The position numbers and the translations under genes were made by a program. From contig OZ022341.1 in NCBI GenBank assembly GCA_963989245.1, forward strand, positions 72,854,124 through 72,918,123: a DNA stretch of 64,000 nucleotides, in the 5' to 3' direction. Within the stretch, counting starts at the first letter, position 1, and the number at the start of each line of letters is the position of its first letter. Positions 61,851 through 64,000 of this stretch are shown here, in pieces. A model generated the notes under the pieces. That model was not told the origin of the DNA. It saw nothing but the letters and a program-made list of their open reading frames with translations, and ran no database searches. The stretch comes from Nansenia antarctica (taxonomy: Eukaryota; Chordata; Actinopteri; Argentiniformes; Microstomatidae).

Positions 61851-61968
61851 GCTTACGTCACCGGGTATTCCCAGGCGGTCTCCCATCCAAGTACTAACCC
61901 GGCCCGACCCTGCTTAGCTTCCGAGATCGGACGAGATCGGGCGTGGTCAGAGTGGTATGGCCGTAAAC
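61851..61968 (-). rRNA. 5S rRNA gene, unit 23 (helix I variant)
   Basis: Differs from the standard copy by C111 to A (plus strand G to T at 61858), which breaks the G8-C111 pair at the inner end of helix I. The internal promoter is untouched, so it may be transcribed but yield a less stable RNA. The spacer C-run is one base shorter (about 61545-61550). Confidence 0.93.
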
Positions 61969-62374
61969 GAAATGTACAGTGGTCGGTACTGTATATAAAG
62001 AGACATCAACCACGTTGCAATATAAATAATGTCATCGTGTATACGCAGAAAGCAGGAAATTATCTTGGAAAAACAAACCAATCAAAAACGTAATTAACTA
62101 AACAAACAAACATTTCATTCACAACTGAAAAGAGGGTGCGGCATCATCCACAACGTGAGATACTTATTTGAGATAATTTACATCTTTTTAACACAGCAAA
62201 ACATTGAAAATGGCAATTCTCCGGGTACTACAGAAAACGGATCATTTAAACAACTAGTATGTGCAGAGGGTCTTTCGGGTGGGGGGGGAGGTGTGGGAGA
62301 CATAACAACAAAACCACAAGAATATATAGAGGGTAGTCCTGGTGGGGGTGTAGTCTTTTAATTTGATTTTTGAT

Positions 62375-63391
62375 TTAGAGGGTCCAGTTACGGATTGCAG
62401 CCTCCTGTAAATGTTTTTTGAGAGTGGTTTTGAAGGTGGGCAGTGTTTTGCACTCCTTTAAGATTATAGGAAGGGCGTTCCACATTTTTACTGCATAGTT
62501 TGCAAACCCCTTGTTTGTGGTGCAACGCGGTTGAACGTGGTTCGTGGAGCTTCCTCTGGTATTGTATGTGTGGACGTTGTTCACTTTTTGGAAGTATGTT
62601 GACAGGTACTTGGGTGTCTTTGTGGTGTAGCGTATCTTGAAGACCAGGCCCAGTGCAAGCTGCTGCACTCTGTCAACTACTCGTAGCCAATCAAGGCTCA
62701 AAAAATGAGCAGCGGTTAGATGTGTCCTAGGGTTGAGGCCTAGCAGAAGCCTAACCAGTTTATTTTGGGCTGTCTGGAGTCTTGTTTTTTGGGCCTTTGT
62801 GGTTCTATAGTACCATGATGTTACGGCATAGTCGAAGTGACATTGAATGAGAGCTCCTGATAGGGTCCTCAGTGTGTTTTTACTGACAAGTGAGGATATC
62901 CTGTACAAGAATCTAGTTCTATGGTTAACTTTTTTGATTACTTTTGCTGCCATTTTATCTCCGGAAAGATTTGCCTCTAAGATGGAGCCCAGGTATGTAA
63001 TATCCTCTTTTCTTGTGATAGTAATGTTACCCACTTTTATTTTGTAATTTACAGCCTTTCTGAGTTTAGATGGGGATCCGTATAGGATGGTTTCAGTTTT
63101 ACCTAGGTGTATTGATAGTTTATTGTCAGCTAGCCAGATGCAGATTCTACTCAGTTCAGTGCTTAGCGCTTTTTCCACCTGCAATATGTCCCTGTCAGAG
63201 ACCAGCAGAGCCGAGTCATCCGCGAACAGGAACAAATTGCAATCACATGCTGATGACATGTCATTCACATATATTAGGAACAGTAAAGGTCCCAATATGC
63301 TTCCTTGTGGAACGCCGCAGGTCACTGGGAGGGGGGGGGACAGTGTTCCGTTCACACTAACCACCTGTTCCCTCCCCTCTAAGTAGGATTG
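62375..63391 (-). pseudogene. LINE reverse transcriptase fragment, unit 24
   Basis: 9-bp deletion, C9; open frame. Confidence 0.9.
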
Positions 63392-63634
63392 CCAGTGCCA
63401 CCCGAGAGGTTGGAGGAGCCGAGGTGGGAGGAGCGGCAGTTGTAGTCGGCCCTCCAGCCCTTCGGCTTCTTCGGCGGGTGGCACTGGCAGCGCAGGATGC
63501 GGATGAAGGCCAGCTGTTGAACTCGTGGCTGTTGCAGGGGTAGATGATGGGGTTCAGGCAGCTGTTGAAGTAGCCCAGCCAGAAGATCACCTTGAATAAT
63601 GTCCCCGGGGGACGCAGGTTGGCGTTGAAGGAAC
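63392..63634 (-). pseudogene. adra1b: Adrenoceptor exon 2 fragment, unit 24
   Basis: Standard copy, short microsatellite class. Confidence 0.85.
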
Positions 63635-64000
63635 CTGGGACAGGCAGACAGACAGAGAGACAGGAGATACAGGTTATAATGTATCAATCAATTAATTAAT
63701 TAATCAGTCTTGTTAGTTGGAATCCTCCTATGAACATTGTTAAAAGATATGTTTATATGCATTCTGGATAGTGTAGTGTGTCTGCTACTTGTGTATATAT
63801 CTTTTTTAGATTAGTTCAGAATTATTTCACTTCGTTATTTAAGAGGGGACACACTTTAAAAAACGGCCTTTAATTGTGGACCTTTGGCCGTGAGAGGGGG
63901 GGGGTCGTTCGAACCGTCCGCCCCCCCGCCCCCCTCGCTACGGGCATGAATATTGTCCCCTTTAATGGGACAATTGACATTACGACATTACGACTGCATA
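63635..64000. other. 5S 3' spacer of unit 24, cut by the window end
   Basis: Intron tail and spacer as in the other units, with the AATGGGAC variant at about 63964. By the usual spacing its 5S gene should start about 230 bases beyond the window. Confidence 0.9.

Larger units (their letters stand above)
5175..64000 (-). repeat. Tandem 5S rDNA array, 24 head-to-tail units
   Basis: Measured from reverse transcriptase stop to stop, unit lengths left to right are 2390, 2391, 2390, 2390, 2392, 2390, 2385, 2376, 2376, 2380, 3551, 2376, 2376, 2389, 2390, 2385, 2385, 2385, 2380, 3551, 2377, 2385 and 2384; the 24th is cut at 64000. The two 3,551-bp units carry a 1,157-bp hAT insertion plus an 8-bp duplication. 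All units have the same orientation. Units are nearly identical, differing by homopolymer length, a 9-bp deletion, a 4-bp microsatellite step and scattered SNPs. The array continues to the right of the window. Confidence 0.97.

Noticed and set aside
5175..64000. CRISPR array or bacterial repeat region
   Set aside because: Repeats are 2.4 kb and head-to-tail with 5S genes, spliced exon and retroelement; nothing matches short direct repeats with unique spacers.

Overview
The window is animal nuclear DNA, most likely from a teleost fish. It carries a vertebrate-type 5S rRNA gene with a TATA-like box about 30 bp upstream, a vertebrate alpha-1 adrenoceptor exon, a fish-type LINE reverse transcriptase, a hAT element with 8-bp target duplications, and a spliced YqaJ/SWIM/PHD gene of a kind common in fish genomes. 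There is nothing prokaryotic in it.

Left flank (1-5175). A seven-exon gene on the minus strand (96-3170) can be joined across canonical splice sites into an uninterrupted frame of 620 residues: SWIM zinc finger, YqaJ-type nuclease, C-terminal PHD finger. Upstream of it (3171-4810) is a mosaic: an inverted copy of the gene's own 5' end, a direct repeat of about 127 bp, CCAAT/octamer promoter-like motifs, and a 32-bp minisatellite. At 4811-5200 is the 3' UTR of a LINE on the minus strand, ending in an AATAAA signal and a (TCAA)n tail.

Array (about 5175 to the window end). 24 head-to-tail copies of a unit of about 2.38-2.39 kb fill the rest; the last is cut by the window edge. Read on the minus strand, each unit is: TATA-like box, 5S rRNA gene (118 nt), TTTT terminator, spacer of about 0.6 kb, intron tail with polypyrimidine tract and AG acceptor, exon 2 of an alpha-1B-like adrenoceptor (frameshifted), a 5'-truncated LINE reverse transcriptase fused inside that exon, and a GC-rich remnant resembling the LINE 3' UTR. 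There are 23 complete 5S genes, 24 adrenoceptor exons and 24 reverse transcriptase fragments.

Variation. Units are almost identical but fall into classes set by a 9-bp deletion, a C-homopolymer of 9, 10 or 11, a 4-bp step in a TTAA/TCAA repeat and several SNPs. Units 5-7 resemble 14-16, and units 10-13 resemble 19-22, which indicates a nine-unit higher-order duplication of about 22.6 kb. Its clearest mark is the same 1,157-bp non-autonomous hAT element at the same base in units 11 and 20, between the 5S start and its TATA-like box. Mosaic units show later exchange or conversion.

The 5S genes are the only array component that looks functional. The adrenoceptor exon and the LINE are passengers, most simply explained as one captured locus (a LINE inserted in an adrenoceptor exon) amplified with the 5S gene.
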